Positions 18,669 to 26,314 of a DNA stretch of 41,756 bases are shown here, in pieces. The translations under genes and the position numbers were made by a program. Under the pieces are notes generated by a model. That model was not told the DNA's origin, did no database searches, and saw only the letters and a list, made by a program, of their open reading frames with translations. How positions within the stretch are numbered: the first letter of the stretch is position 1; every line of letters starts with the position of its first letter. Origin of the DNA: Methanomicrobiaceae archaeon. GTDB taxonomy: Archaea; Halobacteriota; Methanomicrobia; Methanomicrobiales; Methanomicrobiaceae. The DNA lies in contig JAFGKW010000027.1 of the NCBI GenBank assembly GCA_016928355.1, positions 1-41,756 on the forward strand, in the 5' to 3' direction.

Positions 18669-19214
18669 ATGATTAAATTTCAGAATAAGAAAAAGACATT
18701 ATTGAAGTCAGGGATAAATTTCAGGGACGCATCATCCAATACAATAGGTCACGTATTCCTCGTTGCCGTAACAATAATACTCGCAGCACTAGCCGCCCTG
18801 ATGTTTATGAACTTCCATATGCCGGAGTTCGAACTGCCCGGGGAGATCCCTGTGATTTTTGAAATACAGGTGATTTTAAGTGAAATTCCGGATTATGACA
18901 GCAGGATTGTCCTGAAAAATATCGGCGAAGCATCCTTTGATAATGATCTTCTCTCAGCCAGGATCTATATAAATGGCAACCCGTCGGGATGTGTGATAGA
19001 GACAATGAACGGTCACAATTTCATATCCACCCACCATTTCGGGGTACAGACAATGGGTGGGATGGGATGCAGCGATATCGCATGGAAGCCATCTGAAAAA
19101 CTCGCACTTGATCTTACAGATTCAACGATTAAAAAGGGAGATCTTGTAAAGGTCGAAGTAATATGGACGCCTTCAGGCAGGATAATCTCTGCAGATGAAT
19201 ATCATCATAATTGA
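18669..19214 (+). CDS. Archaeal type IV pilin-like protein
   Basis: A 181-residue protein. A basic leader (about residues 1-20) precedes D-A-S-S-N-T-I-G-H-V and a long hydrophobic helix, V-F-L-V-A-V-T-I-I-L-A-A-L-A-A-L-M-F. This matches the euryarchaeal pilin N-terminus (typically D-A-V-S-P-V-I-G followed by a hydrophobic helix), processed by a prepilin peptidase just before the A. The remainder is predicted beta-rich and exported. No peptidase or assembly ATPase is nearby, so the pilin would use machinery encoded elsewhere. Confidence 0.75.
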   Translation: MIKFQNKKKTLLKSGINFRDASSNTIGHVFLVAVTIILAALAALMFMNFHMPEFELPGEIPVIFEIQVILSEIPDYDSRIVLKNIGEASFDNDLLSARIYINGNPSGCVIETMNGHNFISTHHFGVQTMGGMGCSDIAWKPSEKLALDLTDSTIKKGDLVKVEVIWTPSGRIISADEYHHN

Positions 19215-19264
19215 CAGCTTGGATATTTTAATCTTTAACAGGATCAATTAAATAATCACCAAAC

Positions 19265-19633
19265 ATGAAAGTAAATCTGAAAAGATATGGTCTTTACCTT
19301 ATAAGATGGCAGCTATCCACTCCGATTCTGGCAGGAGTTGGAATTATTCTTGCATCGATGGGCCAGATAGTCTCAGCAATAATTGCCAACCTAATCGGCG
19401 GCCTGATATTTTTCTGGGTTGACAGGTTTATCTTTACATCACGCACGCTTGCTGCACAGTGGGAAGTAAAAGAAAATATCCGGTGTGTTGACTGTGGTAA
19501 AATCGCGCGTGGTTACAGGCTTGTCCAGACAAAGAAATATGACAGAACAGAAGATAAGGAACCTGAATTCAGGTGTGAAGACTGTTCGATAAAGAAATCC
19601 GAAGAGCTGAAAACAAAAGGATTTGATCACTGA
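19265..19633 (+). CDS. Membrane protein with C-terminal zinc ribbon, unknown function
   Basis: A 122-residue protein with two hydrophobic segments (about residues 18-36 and 38-57) and a cytoplasmic tail holding two C-x2-C pairs (I-R-C-V-D-C-G and F-R-C-E-D-C-S) about 35 residues apart, which would form a zinc ribbon. No enzyme motif is present. Its last seven bases overlap the 3' end of the opposite-strand DUF99 gene. It lies 50 bases after the pilin gene; a link with it is possible but unsupported. Confidence 0.7.
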   Translation: MKVNLKRYGLYLIRWQLSTPILAGVGIILASMGQIVSAIIANLIGGLIFFWVDRFIFTSRTLAAQWEVKENIRCVDCGKIARGYRLVQTKKYDRTEDKEPEFRCEDCSIKKSEELKTKGFDH

Positions 19634-20193
19634 ACAAAGGATCTCATAGCAGCTCTTGCAAGGATTCTTGCCGTTTTCAGGGGTTCAGGAATCCTTCCGC
19701 TTTTTGTAAAAATATTGCAGACATTAAATGCATCATCCATATCCATCCCCCATGAACGAAGATAAACATCATATCCGGTTTTAAGAAAATACCGGGATCT
19801 TGTTCCAAGTATTTCATAGGCGGCGAGTCTTTCATCATCATTAGGAAAATGATGACAGATATCGTCAGCCAGTCCCTCCGAGTCTTCATATGTCACCACG
19901 ATAACAGGAATATCCGTCTCATTGTATAATTTACCGGGATCGATAATATTGAACCAGGATATCACGCATCCGGAGAGCATAATAAAATTTATATCCTGTC
20001 TTTCAAGGTAATTTACAATATCCAGTACGGCCCCGGTTGCATCCATACCGCCGATTGTTGAATATCCGAATGCAGCGCCGTCGATGATCAGATCCCTCCT
20101 CATAACAACACCTGCAAGAACCGAATTTTTTGCGCCCTGAACAAAGCTTTCCGCTATACCAAGAACACGGACACCGGATTTCAGAGTTTTCAT
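19627..20193 (-). CDS. DUF99 (UPF0215) family protein, endonuclease V-like fold
   Basis: A 188-residue protein with the family opening V-R-V-L-G-I-A-E-S-F, I-D-G-A-A-F-G and the conserved G-G-M-D-A-T. DUF99 proteins share the endonuclease V fold and have been proposed as DNA repair nucleases acting on deaminated bases; activity here is inferred. On the minus strand a TATA-like sequence near 20216-20224 lies about 25 bases before the ATG, so the transcript may be leaderless. It diverges from aglJ with 39 bases between starts. Confidence 0.85.
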   Translation of the reverse strand: MKTLKSGVRVLGIAESFVQGAKNSVLAGVVMRRDLIIDGAAFGYSTIGGMDATGAVLDIVNYLERQDINFIMLSGCVISWFNIIDPGKLYNETDIPVIVVTYEDSEGLADDICHHFPNDDERLAAYEILGTRSRYFLKTGYDVYLRSWGMDMDDAFNVCNIFTKSGRIPEPLKTARILARAAMRSFVQ

Positions 20194-20232
20194 GAAAGGT
20201 CTTATGAATGTGAATTTTTATATAATGTATCG

Positions 20233-21159
20233 ATGGTTATAAACAAGGATGAAGTGTGTATATTCATCCCTACTCTTAATGAAGCCCCGACTATAGGTAG
20301 TCTTGTCCGTTCTTTTAAGGATGCAGGCTATCAGAATATTCTTGTTCTCGACGGAAACAGTAGTGATAAAACCGCAGAGATTGCAGAAGGGGAGGGTGCA
20401 TCGGCAATACTTCAGAAAAGAGGAAAAGGAAAAGGAAATGCAATAATTGAAGCCTTTGAATACCTAAAACAGCCTTATGTGCTTATGCTCGACGGTGACG
20501 GGACCTATGTACCCGAAGACGCTGAGAAGATGCTCGAACCGCTCTTTGAAGGATATGATCACGTAATAGGAAACCGACTGGACACCTATGAACCCGGCGC
20601 CCTGAGCAGAATGAATCATTTTGGAAACCAGGTGATAAATTATCTCTTCAAGGTTGCACATGGTACATATCTCTACGATATCCTCTCAGGTTACAGGGCT
20701 TTTACTCTTGAATCACTGAAAAATCTTCACCTTAAAGAAGGCGGTTTTGAAATAGAGACTGAAATATCCGCAGAAATTGTCAGAAATGATCAAAAAATAA
20801 AGATTGTTGATGTCCAGTATAAGGAAAGACCCGGGACAAAAACAAAACTCAGGCCGCTAAGAGATGGCGGAAAGATTATTGCGGCTGTCTGGAGACTTGC
20901 GAAGATCAGTAACCCGATATTCTATTTTGGAGTCATCGGAATAGTAATATCAATAATAGGAGTAATTCTCGGTGCCTATGTCGCAATCGACTGGCTTAAA
21001 GGGATAACACATACTGAACTGGCTATACTTACAGTCCTGATGGTACTGATCGGATTTCAGATTTTCATGTTCGGGGTCATTGCAGATATGCTGGTTTCTT
21101 TCAACAGGGAACTTAGAATGGAGATTCAGAGGCTCCGCCCGCCGAATCCACCAAGATAA
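20233..21159 (+). CDS. aglJ: Family 2 glycosyltransferase, AglJ-like (dolichol phosphate sugar transferase)
   Basis: A 308-residue protein. The GT2 domain (about residues 8-230) has F-I-P-T-L-N-E-A near the start and a D-G-D-G nucleotide-sugar motif at 87-90; the C-terminus has two membrane helices (about 235-258 and 268-290). This is the form of archaeal dolichol-phosphate glycosyltransferases, and AglJ of haloarchaea, which adds the first sugar of the N-glycan, is the nearest known type. The assignment to AglJ rather than another DPM-like enzyme is from pattern memory. Its 3' end overlaps that of the aldolase gene on the other strand by 34 bases. Confidence 0.85.
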   Translation: MVINKDEVCIFIPTLNEAPTIGSLVRSFKDAGYQNILVLDGNSSDKTAEIAEGEGASAILQKRGKGKGNAIIEAFEYLKQPYVLMLDGDGTYVPEDAEKMLEPLFEGYDHVIGNRLDTYEPGALSRMNHFGNQVINYLFKVAHGTYLYDILSGYRAFTLESLKNLHLKEGGFEIETEISAEIVRNDQKIKIVDVQYKERPGTKTKLRPLRDGGKIIAAVWRLAKISNPIFYFGVIGIVISIIGVILGAYVAIDWLKGITHTELAILTVLMVLIGFQIFMFGVIADMLVSFNRELRMEIQRLRPPNPPR

Positions 21160-21671
21160 TATAGAATCCTGCAGCAATGCTCAACAATTGAAGTGAGGAG
21201 ATACGCCTCCTTTAAGTCTTTTCCTTTTGCAAAAGTACCATGTCCTTTTGCGATTACAACCTTATTTGAGATTAGGAATTTCGAGATATTTTCTGCAAGT
21301 TCCACTGTCCCGGGCTCTCCTGAAACAACAGGAATTAGCGGACAGAACATTTTTCCTTCACTATCCTCAGGGATTATTTCATTATATAAGAGTGATGCGG
21401 CGATTGAAAATGGAGGATGGGCATGAACTATGGCTTCTGCATCTCCTGAAAGATATGAAAGATAATGAACTCTCCATTCACTTGATGCACCGGTCTCTGG
21501 AACACCGTCCATTGAAACGAACCTCAGGCTCTCCTCCTCATCCAGAAACGAGCCGTTCGAAGTTATCAGAAAACCACCTCTAATACGGACACTCATATTC
21601 CCAAAATTTCCTGCTACAAGACCTTCGTTGAAAAGACGCTGTCCAATCAGTTTAAACTCCTTATTTTGCAT
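21126..21671 (-). CDS. Class II aldolase/adducin-family protein
   Basis: A 181-residue protein. The zinc site of the family is visible: H-A-H-P (V-H-A-H-P-P-F) and the later G-H-G-T-F, with the phosphate-binding G-N-M-S and S-N-G-S near the N-terminus. Methanogen members act as L-fuculose-1-phosphate-like aldolases, supplying lactaldehyde for lactate and coenzyme F420 synthesis in Methanocaldococcus; that role is an inference. Its ATG lies inside the 3' end of the glycosylase gene (25-base overlap), so the two are translationally coupled. Confidence 0.85.
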   Translation of the reverse strand: MQNKEFKLIGQRLFNEGLVAGNFGNMSVRIRGGFLITSNGSFLDEEESLRFVSMDGVPETGASSEWRVHYLSYLSGDAEAIVHAHPPFSIAASLLYNEIIPEDSEGKMFCPLIPVVSGEPGTVELAENISKFLISNKVVIAKGHGTFAKGKDLKEAYLLTSIVEHCCRILYYLGGFGGRSL

Positions 21672-22282
21672 TCATCACACCTTTTTTTTACACAATATTC
21701 CTTTGCATACTCAACAAACCACCCATGACAGGTCCGGTAAATTTCAGCCGATTCAGGAAGCACGCTTTCAAACAGGGCTTTCAGCCTCCCGTTTTTATAA
21801 GATATTCCCGCACATCCTGTGATCCTGACTGTATATGAATCAATAACAAAGCTTGCCATATCCAGCCCGTAACATAATATGCTATCGGCAGTCTCAGCCC
21901 CTACACCCCGGACACCCAGAAGGCACTCTCTTAGTTCGTCCTTTGGCATAATTCCCAATGATTCAACCCCGCCTTTTTCTACGACAAATGAAGATAACTC
22001 CTTCAGGCGTTCGGTCTTGAGCCTGAAATAACCTGTACAGCGGATTGCATCCTTAATAATTGCCTCATCTGCGTACTCAATGTCTTCGAGCGTTTTTATT
22101 CCCGCGGCATCAAGTCTGGCAAGTGCCATTTCAACATTCCCCCACCGGGTCTGCTGTGTAAGAATGGCTCCAATCATTACCTGGTCAGCATTCCCCGGCC
22201 ACCATTCAACAGGTCCGTAAAGATCCTCAAGAAAAAAAATTGTTTTTTTTAAATGTTTTTTTTGAGATTGATCAGAGTCCAT
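21647..22282 (-). CDS. HhH-GPD DNA glycosylase, EndoIII-related/MagIII-like
   Basis: A 211-residue base-excision repair glycosylase. The helix-hairpin-helix is L-L-G-V-R-G-V-G-A-E-T-A (near residue 125), followed by the catalytic aspartate in F-V-I-D-S-Y-T. The lysine that gives EndoIII its lyase activity (G-V-G-R-K-T) is replaced by A-E, so it is probably a monofunctional glycosylase such as MagIII or a 3-methyladenine type. The C-terminal iron-sulfur motif is incomplete: C197, C202 and C205 are present but the place of the fourth ligand is N211, the last residue. The stop lies within the following aldolase gene. Confidence 0.85.
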   Translation of the reverse strand: MDSDQSQKKHLKKTIFFLEDLYGPVEWWPGNADQVMIGAILTQQTRWGNVEMALARLDAAGIKTLEDIEYADEAIIKDAIRCTGYFRLKTERLKELSSFVVEKGGVESLGIMPKDELRECLLGVRGVGAETADSILCYGLDMASFVIDSYTVRITGCAGISYKNGRLKALFESVLPESAEIYRTCHGWFVEYAKEYCVKKRCDECKIRSLN

Positions 22283-22288
22283 ATTCAG

Positions 22289-22561
22289 TCAATCAATAAG
22301 AGGTTTTAAAAGACTTTCAAGAGTTTCAGCAGCAGTTACACCCTCAAGGCGGTGTTCGATCTTCCCCGATTTTTCAATTACAAGAGTAGGTACTACCTGA
22401 ATACCATACTTCATTGCAAGATCCATGTTCTGATCAACATCAATCTTTTTAATTTCAATGGAATCTCCCATCTTTTCATTCAGCTGCTCAAGAATGGGAG
22501 TCTGCATCTTGCACGGGCCGCACCAGTCAGCATAAAAATCTATAATTACAGGTTTCGACAT
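22289..22561 (-). CDS. Thioredoxin
   Basis: A 90-residue thioredoxin fold with the active site W13-C14-G15-P16-C17 and the cis-proline in V-V-P-T-L. It reduces disulfides in cytosolic proteins. Short archaeal form lacking the extra N-terminal strand. It is six bases upstream of the glycosylase gene and so begins a three-gene minus-strand unit (thioredoxin, glycosylase, aldolase). An AT-rich TATA-like tract lies at about 22596-22610 on the minus strand. Confidence 0.92.
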   Translation of the reverse strand: MSKPVIIDFYADWCGPCKMQTPILEQLNEKMGDSIEIKKIDVDQNMDLAMKYGIQVVPTLVIEKSGKIEHRLEGVTAAETLESLLKPLID

Positions 22562-22657
22562 TATACATCAATCCTCAGATAGAGAAAAGGTCGAATATAA
22601 TTATAAATTTTGTCCTTTGTCCGGAAGTCCGAATTATAGCAATTAAAGAATAAAAAA

Positions 22658-24127
22658 TTATTTTGATGGCTTCTTTGAGAGAATTGCCATGATTATCTTT
22701 CCATATGCCGGTCTTGTAATGAGAACTCCGATTAGTACTCCCAGGATTGTGATTAATGCAAATCCTTTCAGTGTTGAAAGGTCCATCAGAGCCAGAGGGA
22801 GCATCGCAAATATCGTTGTCGAAGCCGCAACAGTGATAATACCAAGGGCACGCTTGAACCGCTTGAGATAGAGGTTCGGAGACGGTACCCTGCCATCATG
22901 AAGGACTTCATCCGTTATTACGACCAGCTGATCAATTCCGGTTCCAAGAACAGCAATAAGTCCTGCAATACTTGCAAGATCAAGCTGCTGGATGTATCTT
23001 GCAATTCCAAGAAGAATTACAATCTCTGAAAGGTTGATCAATATCATCGGAACAACAATTGAAGGTTCACGATACCTGTAATATACCGCAGCCGCAACTG
23101 CAATCAGTGCAATTATTCCGGCGATAATACAGACCATCTTAAAGTAGTCCCCAAGAACTGCAGGGACAGAACCTGAACCTGCTATCTCAACATCAACCGG
23201 AAGAGCTCCGGCGCGAAGATGAATCTCAAGTACTTCAGCCTCTTCATACCCTTCCTGACCATAGCCTGTCGAAGCCTTGAGATCATTCACAGGACCCTTC
23301 GTAATCTTTGCTGCCAGATCCGGAGATAACGGTGCGCTATATACCTCAACACCGTCCAGGAGCATGACAAGGTAGTGAGCTTCCGGATTGTTTACCGCAC
23401 CGTATTTGATACAGGCGTCCCTGAGCGCCGTTGCGCCTTCGGGACTGAGAGTGAATCCAACACCCCAGTAATCATTATTTTGTGAGGGATTGTCGACGCT
23501 CGTTACGGCGTCACCGAACAGGACATGTTCAGATTCATTCCCGGTTGTAATGATCCTGATCTCGAACTTACCCTGTGAACTTACTATGTCCTGGGCGGTA
23601 TTGATGTCAGTTCCGGCAAGCTCGACACGGATGTATTTCGTAACATCATTAAGACCTGTCAGGGTATTGATGCGGGCATCCCGTGTCCCAAGACTGTTTA
23701 TCTTATCCTCAAGAATATCCTTGACATTATCAGCTGTATCCTTTGAAATTCCCTGTTCATAGGTCACCAGTTTTACACCAAGCTCCCCGAAGATCTCTTC
23801 AAGTTCGCTCTTTTCGTAATATTTCCTGATTTCAACAACATTGTCTGAAACAGGCACGACTTCGGCGTCGATCTTTCCAGAAAGCTTTACGGCGAATTCT
23901 TCTGAAGACATATCAGAGTCAAAACTGACAACCTCGGACTGGAATGATAGCTGAATCCATGAGCCGCCTTCGAGATCCAGACCCAGCTGGAGATTCCCCT
24001 CAGCTCCCTTGTTAAAGGCAGGGGGCAGAACGTATATGCTCAATACAGAGAATATCACCAGTGCCAGCACCACAATAACCTGCCAGTCGGTGAAAACCCT
24101 TGCTAATGTTCCCTTCTCTTCTGCCAT
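22658..24127 (-). CDS. secD: Protein-export membrane protein SecD
   Basis: A 489-residue protein. One N-terminal membrane helix (about residues 15-33) is followed by the large extracytoplasmic P1-like domain starting with L-G-L-D-L-E-G-G-S, and then five membrane helices (about 330-480), with the conserved G-T-G-I-D-Q-L-V-V-I-T-D-E in the second of these pairs. With SecF it assists the Sec translocon on the outer side of the membrane. Its ATG overlaps the secF stop (TAATG), so the pair is coupled. Confidence 0.94.
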   Translation of the reverse strand: MAEEKGTLARVFTDWQVIVVLALVIFSVLSIYVLPPAFNKGAEGNLQLGLDLEGGSWIQLSFQSEVVSFDSDMSSEEFAVKLSGKIDAEVVPVSDNVVEIRKYYEKSELEEIFGELGVKLVTYEQGISKDTADNVKDILEDKINSLGTRDARINTLTGLNDVTKYIRVELAGTDINTAQDIVSSQGKFEIRIITTGNESEHVLFGDAVTSVDNPSQNNDYWGVGFTLSPEGATALRDACIKYGAVNNPEAHYLVMLLDGVEVYSAPLSPDLAAKITKGPVNDLKASTGYGQEGYEEAEVLEIHLRAGALPVDVEIAGSGSVPAVLGDYFKMVCIIAGIIALIAVAAAVYYRYREPSIVVPMILINLSEIVILLGIARYIQQLDLASIAGLIAVLGTGIDQLVVITDEVLHDGRVPSPNLYLKRFKRALGIITVAASTTIFAMLPLALMDLSTLKGFALITILGVLIGVLITRPAYGKIIMAILSKKPSK

Positions 24128-24978
24128 TATTTACCACCCCTCTGGAGATACCATTTCAGGAGACCTGCGTTTAGCATCCATGTATTCATCATATCAATAA
24201 GAAGGCCGATAAGAAGAACAGCAGAAATATCCCTGATTATTACAACCTGACCTAGAGCCGATACGATAAACATCGCAGCAATGGCTGTAAGTGTCGTTGT
24301 GGTCATAATGAAACCGGTCCTGAATGCACCTGAAAACTTTTCATCCATCTTGCCCTGCCTCTTCAGCAGCCTTGTTGTAAGAAGGATATCACTGTCTACA
24401 GAATAACCGATGAGCATCAGAAGTGCTGCAGTAGTCCCAAGTGAAAGAGAAATTCCCAATACATCCATGAACGCCGCAGTTATCACAATGTCCGAGAATG
24501 CCGAAACCACAACCGCAACCGACGGGATAAATGTCCTGAAAGAAATGAAGACAACTATCGCCATTAGGATAAATGCAAAGAGCAGGGCCCAGAGAGCCTG
24601 CGCCTGAAGTGTTTTGCCAAAAGTCTCTCCAATCTGATCAATCATCGAGTCGGGATATTTTGCCGTAACGTGCTCTGTCAGTTCCCTGAAACTGTCCCCG
24701 TCAAGATAATCAAAAACCAGATAATAACCTTCATTGATGCTTTCACCCATGGATTTTAGCGGATAACCCGCAAAGTATTCCCTTACCTCTTCCGGTGAAT
24801 CAGAGGTAAATAGGGTAACTGCAACCCCGCCTGCAAAATCAATTCCCGGTTCAACAGGCATCCCGGTTGAGATGGTGTTGAAAGCGAGAAAGATTACAGA
24901 CAGAATCAGCAAACCCAATGGAAGTGCAACCATCTGCTTTGGTTCGTATTTATTAATATCATAGGTAAATTTACCCAT
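24127..24978 (-). CDS. secF: Protein-export membrane protein SecF
   Basis: A 283-residue protein with six predicted membrane helices and the family motifs G-I-D-F-A-G-G-V-A-V and L-M-L-I-G-Y-S-V-D-S-D-I-L-L. The frame is open to 25074, but the extra 32 residues are encoded by very AT-rich promoter-like DNA; the ATG at 24978 (M-G-K-F-T-Y-D) matches the usual start. SecF precedes SecD, the usual archaeal order. The 171 bases upstream (25075-25246) form a divergent promoter region. Confidence 0.93.
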   Translation of the reverse strand: MGKFTYDINKYEPKQMVALPLGLLILSVIFLAFNTISTGMPVEPGIDFAGGVAVTLFTSDSPEEVREYFAGYPLKSMGESINEGYYLVFDYLDGDSFRELTEHVTAKYPDSMIDQIGETFGKTLQAQALWALLFAFILMAIVVFISFRTFIPSVAVVVSAFSDIVITAAFMDVLGISLSLGTTAALLMLIGYSVDSDILLTTRLLKRQGKMDEKFSGAFRTGFIMTTTTLTAIAAMFIVSALGQVVIIRDISAVLLIGLLIDMMNTWMLNAGLLKWYLQRGGK

Positions 24979-25214
24979 ACCTAAAATTTGTCGACGAAAT
25001 TGATTAAAGGATCTGGTCGTTCCCCCGGATATCCGCGCAGGAAAAAAATAATAATACTCATATAAAATAAACATGTACTACAGAAAATCCCTGAATCAAA
25101 ATTTAATTATCGCATAAAAAAATTACAAACCAGAAGTAATTTTAAAATTTTGGCGTGAATCTGATTAATTATTATAAGGATGAATTTTTTGTCTCATAAG
25201 GAGATTTAAGAAAA

Positions 25215-25223
25215 TTATAAATA
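25215..25223 (+). promoter_or_regulatory. TATA box of the DUF2551-like gene
   Basis: T-T-A-T-A-A-A-T-A is centred 28 bases before the ATG at 25247, so transcription should begin at the start codon (leaderless). No Shine-Dalgarno sequence precedes that ATG, which agrees. Confidence 0.55.
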
Positions 25224-25246
25224 GAATTCAAATTAATGAATTCCTC

Positions 25247-25561
25247 ATGAGATCTGCGGCTGATCTAAAAAAAGAGATTGAAATGCGTCTCAGGAATTAC
25301 CTTTCAAGAGACAAAAGCGGCATTCGCCGTGAGCTGCTGAAGATCTTCGTCAAGGCAAAATCCCTGACAGTGGCCGAGACGCACGAGAAATTAAAGGAAA
25401 AGTTCTCTGTTACATACCAGTCTATTGCTTCCATGGTGGGAACCATTGCATCAAGGATTGGCATATTTCATATAATCAAAGAAAAAGACAACGACCAGAC
25501 AAGGTATGAATTAAAGGAGCAGTATGCGGATTTGGTCGCGCGGCTTGTTATACCTGCATAG
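25247..25561 (+). CDS. DUF2551-like winged-helix protein of methanogens
   Basis: A 104-residue basic, helical protein. Residues 20-75 can form a winged helix (I-R-R-E-L-L-K-I-F, then A-E-T-H-E-K-L-K-E-K-F and Y-Q-S-I-A-S-M-V-G-T-I-A-S-R), with F-H-I-I-K-E-K and T-R-Y-E-L as the wing. The pattern matches DUF2551, a family I know from methanogens; its target is unknown. It likely binds DNA. Confidence 0.7.
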   Translation: MRSAADLKKEIEMRLRNYLSRDKSGIRRELLKIFVKAKSLTVAETHEKLKEKFSVTYQSIASMVGTIASRIGIFHIIKEKDNDQTRYELKEQYADLVARLVIPA

Positions 25562-25609
25562 GATCCGGCCAAAACCTATTTTTATTATTTTTTACTAAAT
25601 ATCTGGAGA

Positions 25610-25870
25610 ATGGAATATCAGCAATATCCAAAAAAAAATATAAGTATCTCTGATGAAGTAAAAGACTACGTTCTTGAGAAAAAACGAAATTTCAGGGTAT
25701 GCACTTCATGTGGCGGACCAATTCTTCTTTCGACAACAGCAAAACCCCCAAAATCAACAGATATCGAGATTTATGTTGAGGATTACATTATATACGTCTC
25801 AATGTACCAGGCGCGCTTTATGGATACAATCAATATGGATATGATCCCTCAATACTGCGACCTTTTTTAA
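25610..25870 (+). CDS. Small hypothetical protein with a C-x2-C motif
   Basis: An 86-residue protein. A single C-T-S-C-G-G near residue 36 resembles half of a zinc ribbon, with a further cysteine near the C-terminus (Q-Y-C-D). The start is preceded by G-G-A-G-A. The gene lies between the DUF2551-like gene and archease with short gaps (48 and 25 bases). No family is recognised; several such small proteins accompany methanogen RNA-metabolism genes. Confidence 0.6.
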   Translation: MEYQQYPKKNISISDEVKDYVLEKKRNFRVCTSCGGPILLSTTAKPPKSTDIEIYVEDYIIYVSMYQARFMDTINMDMIPQYCDLF

Positions 25871-25895
25871 TACCATATCAAACATTTATATCAAA

Positions 25896-26303
25896 ATGCC
25901 ATTTGAAGAACTGAACCATACGGCAGACTACCTTTACAGGTGCTCGGGAAGTACAATTGAAGAGTTATTCACATCGGCTGCAATGGCAATGTTCTCCCTG
26001 ATGTTTGATGAAAGAGACAAGGGTCCGGTAAAGATCGACATTGAACTTGAATCCGAAGATTTTGAAACACTGCTTTATGATCTTCTTTCAGAACTCATTT
26101 TTATATCAGAAGTTGAAAGGGTCGTTTTTTCAGGAATAAAAATTATAATAGAAAACCATTCACTCCGGGCAGTGGCTACAGGAGAGAGATTCAGTATGGA
26201 CAAACACGGCGGCGGGACAGAGATCAAGGGCATTTCAAGATATGGAATGGATATAGAACAAAAAGACGGGAAATATCAGGTTGATGTGATCTTCGACGTA
26301 TGA
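25896..26303 (+). CDS. Archease (RtcB activator)
   Basis: A 135-residue protein with the archease opening F-E-E-L-N-H-T-A-D-Y, acidic metal ligands in the middle and G-T-E-I-K-G near the end. Archease helps the ligase RtcB turn over its guanylylated form and widens its nucleotide use. It is 11 bases upstream of rtcB, the usual archaeal pairing. It may be transcribed from its own TATA-like sequence near 25879. Confidence 0.92.
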   Translation: MPFEELNHTADYLYRCSGSTIEELFTSAAMAMFSLMFDERDKGPVKIDIELESEDFETLLYDLLSELIFISEVERVVFSGIKIIIENHSLRAVATGERFSMDKHGGGTEIKGISRYGMDIEQKDGKYQVDVIFDV

Positions 26304-26314
26304 GGCGATGAATA

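Noticed and set aside
24979-25074. A 32-residue N-terminal extension of SecF
   Set aside because: The DNA is promoter-like and AT-rich, the peptide is Y/F-rich without family match, and the ATG at 24978 gives a normal SecF.
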